From positions 1-27,030 of the forward strand of contig JAFVET010000054.1 of assembly GCA_017475875.1 (NCBI GenBank): a stretch of 27,030 nt of DNA, in the 5' to 3' direction. Within the stretch, counting starts at the first letter, position 1; the number at the start of each line of letters is the position of its first letter. Both the position numbers and the translations under genes were made by a program. Positions 25,885-27,030 of this stretch are shown here, piece after piece. The notes beneath the pieces were generated by a model that did no database searches, had not been told where the DNA came from, and was given only the letters and a program-made list of their open reading frames with translations. This DNA comes from Candidatus Methanomethylophilaceae archaeon (GTDB lineage Archaea > Thermoplasmatota > Thermoplasmata > Methanomassiliicoccales > Methanomethylophilaceae).

Positions 25885-27030
25885 ATGGGAGCCAAACAGT
25901 ATCCCGACGGGATCTCCGATTTCAAATCGATGGTTTCCGGCGATTATTTCTTTGTCGACAAGACGATGCTGATAGAGGATGTCTGTAAAGCTGAAAACAA
26001 GACGTTGCTGTACGCCCGTCCCCGCCGTTTCGGAAAAAGCACGAATCTTTCGATGTTGGATCACTATTTCGGCATTCGTTACAAAGGCGGTCCTGACATC
26101 TTCAAAGGTTTGAAGATAGATTCCTGCGAACGCTGTAGGCCGCACAAGAACAGGTACCCCGTCATCAGGATGAACTTCGACACCTTCGATGGAAGATCCA
26201 GGGAACGGTTCATCGGAAGCCTCAACGAGATGCTGTCCCAAGTGGCCAAGGACGCACTCAAAGACATGGAAAACGAACATCTCCGTCCGTACGAGCGGTC
26301 GTTTCTGGAAAAAGCCGTCATGAAACAGATGGACGAGGTCGAGGTCCAGGCGTTCGTCGGCAATCTCTGTCGGTTGTACCAAGATGTCTACAATGAGAAA
26401 ACGATGGTCTTGGTGGACGAGTACGACCGTTGTATCCAGAACATCCGTTCATCGGAACTGTTCACGGAGATAACCGAAACCTTCAGGCAGTTCATGGAGA
26501 ACTCGTTCAAGTTCAACCCGTTCATTCGGACGAGTGTCATCACAGGGATAATGCCCCTTGCGAAGACCAGTATGCTCAGCAGCTTCAACAATTCCAGCGT
26601 GTGCAGCGTATTGGATCCGATGGGGGATGAATTCTTCGGTTTCACCGAGGAGGAAGTCATCAGATTGGTCGAAGAGACCGGAAATCCACCGGAGAAGATG
26701 AACGAGATCAGGGACTGGTATAACGGATACCACTTCGGGAACGCCGATGTTTACAATCCCTACAGCGTCATACTCTATCTGCAGAACGAATGCAGGCCCG
26801 AGGCGTATTGGAACAACATGACCGGGGGAGGGATGTCCACGGATCTGATATCCTCGATGGGGACGGAGGCCTTGGATGCCCTGAGAGGGTTGTACGAGGA
26901 TCCCGCGTCCTGTCTGGTGACGCCCATCGACGTGAGGATATCCTATTTCGACGTATTGTCACCGACGGCGGACCCGTCCGTGGTGTACTCGTATCTGGCC
27001 ATGGCGGGGTACCTCAAAGCCGTCCGCACG
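25885..27030 (+). CDS. AAA-ATPase_like/DUF1703 family protein, 3'-partial
   Basis: The frame is open from ATG 25885 to the window end (382 codons), so the gene continues beyond it. It begins with YPDGISDFKSMVSGDYFFVDKT, the hallmark N-terminus of PF09820 AAA-ATPase_like proteins. A Walker A variant ARPRRFGKSTNLSML (44-58) and Walker B MVLVDEYDRC (174-183) follow. Family motifs WYNGYHFG and VYNPYSV come later. The expected C-terminal DUF1703 PD-(D/E)XK nuclease domain lies outside the window. Proteins of this type occur in dozens of copies in gut Methanomassiliicoccales and Bacteroidetes, with no established function. Third-position codon use is less GC-biased (more A/T-ending codons) than in the neighbouring csl4 and gyr genes, hinting at accessory origin. 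Confidence 0.85.
   Translation, partial: MGAKQYPDGISDFKSMVSGDYFFVDKTMLIEDVCKAENKTLLYARPRRFGKSTNLSMLDHYFGIRYKGGPDIFKGLKIDSCERCRPHKNRYPVIRMNFDTFDGRSRERFIGSLNEMLSQVAKDALKDMENEHLRPYERSFLEKAVMKQMDEVEVQAFVGNLCRLYQDVYNEKTMVLVDEYDRCIQNIRSSELFTEITETFRQFMENSFKFNPFIRTSVITGIMPLAKTSMLSSFNNSSVCSVLDPMGDEFFGFTEEEVIRLVEETGNPPEKMNEIRDWYNGYHFGNADVYNPYSVILYLQNECRPEAYWNNMTGGGMSTDLISSMGTEALDALRGLYEDPASCLVTPIDVRISYFDVLSPTADPSVVYSYLAMAGYLKAVRT

Overview
The window is GC-rich archaeal DNA with tightly packed genes on both strands. The archaeal markers are ribosomal proteins L1, L10 and P1 in one operon with the acidic GLxxLFG-type tails on L10 and P1, an exosome Csl4 subunit, an archaeal-type riboflavin-pathway reductase, an archaeal DUF531 protein, and TATA boxes about 26 nt upstream of start codons. 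A bacterial-type gyrB-gyrA pair is also present, as in many Euryarchaeota. All 23 intact genes whose stop lies in the window end in TGA (18) or TAA (5) and none in TAG. Together with the Thermoplasmata-like gene set and the abundant DUF1703/DUF234/Rpn-type genes, this fits Methanomassiliicoccales (pyrrolysine-using methanogens related to Methanomethylophilus/Methanomassiliicoccus). The lineage is an inference, because no mcr, mtr or pyl gene lies in the window.

Layout, left to right. 0-4 kb: the 3' part of a KefB-type cation/proton antiporter, a convergent MTA/SAH/5'-deoxyadenosine deaminase-type amidohydrolase, and a divergent metallo-beta-lactamase-fold hydrolase. 4-9.2 kb: a cell-surface region with two overlapping transglutaminase-like membrane proteins (minus strand), a lipobox-bearing secreted protein of unknown function, and a secreted Cthe_2159-type beta-helix protein in which every isoleucine codon is ATA. 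9.5-11.7 kb: the rpl1-rpl10-rpl12 operon with a structured leader, a perfect hairpin, and tRNA-Gly(CCC). 11.7-14.2 kb: rtcA overlapping the riboflavin-pathway reductase, then a convergent winged-helix regulator with a candidate autoregulatory operator. 14.3-16.6 kb: an Rpn-type nuclease-fold protein, a 418-nt non-coding stretch, and purM. 16.6-21.8 kb (minus strand): gyrB-gyrA, tRNA-Phe(GAA), a 51-aa TTG-started small protein and a DUF531 protein. 21.8-24 kb: a decayed region with a 37-bp alternating purine-pyrimidine palindrome abutting the gyrB promoter, a broken DUF1703 nuclease remnant, a DUF234 AAA ATPase and a winged-helix remnant. 24-25.8 kb (minus strand): a METTL5-like methyltransferase, csl4 and a THUMP-less ThiI-like gene, forming an RNA-processing/modification operon. 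25.9 kb to the end: the start of an AAA-ATPase_like/DUF1703 gene that runs off the window.

Working logic. Core information genes (ribosomal stalk and L1, gyrase, exosome and rRNA/tRNA modification, tRNAs) are interleaved with surface proteins and orphan ATPase/nuclease families. First genes of transcription units mostly look leaderless, with a TATA box about 26 nt before the start codon. Downstream genes use overlaps and Shine-Dalgarno sites of the GGAGGTGAT type. Each of the four convergent pairs of intact genes overlaps at its 3' ends, by 7-37 nt. The feature I would examine first is the Z-DNA/cruciform-prone palindrome directly upstream of the gyrase promoter.
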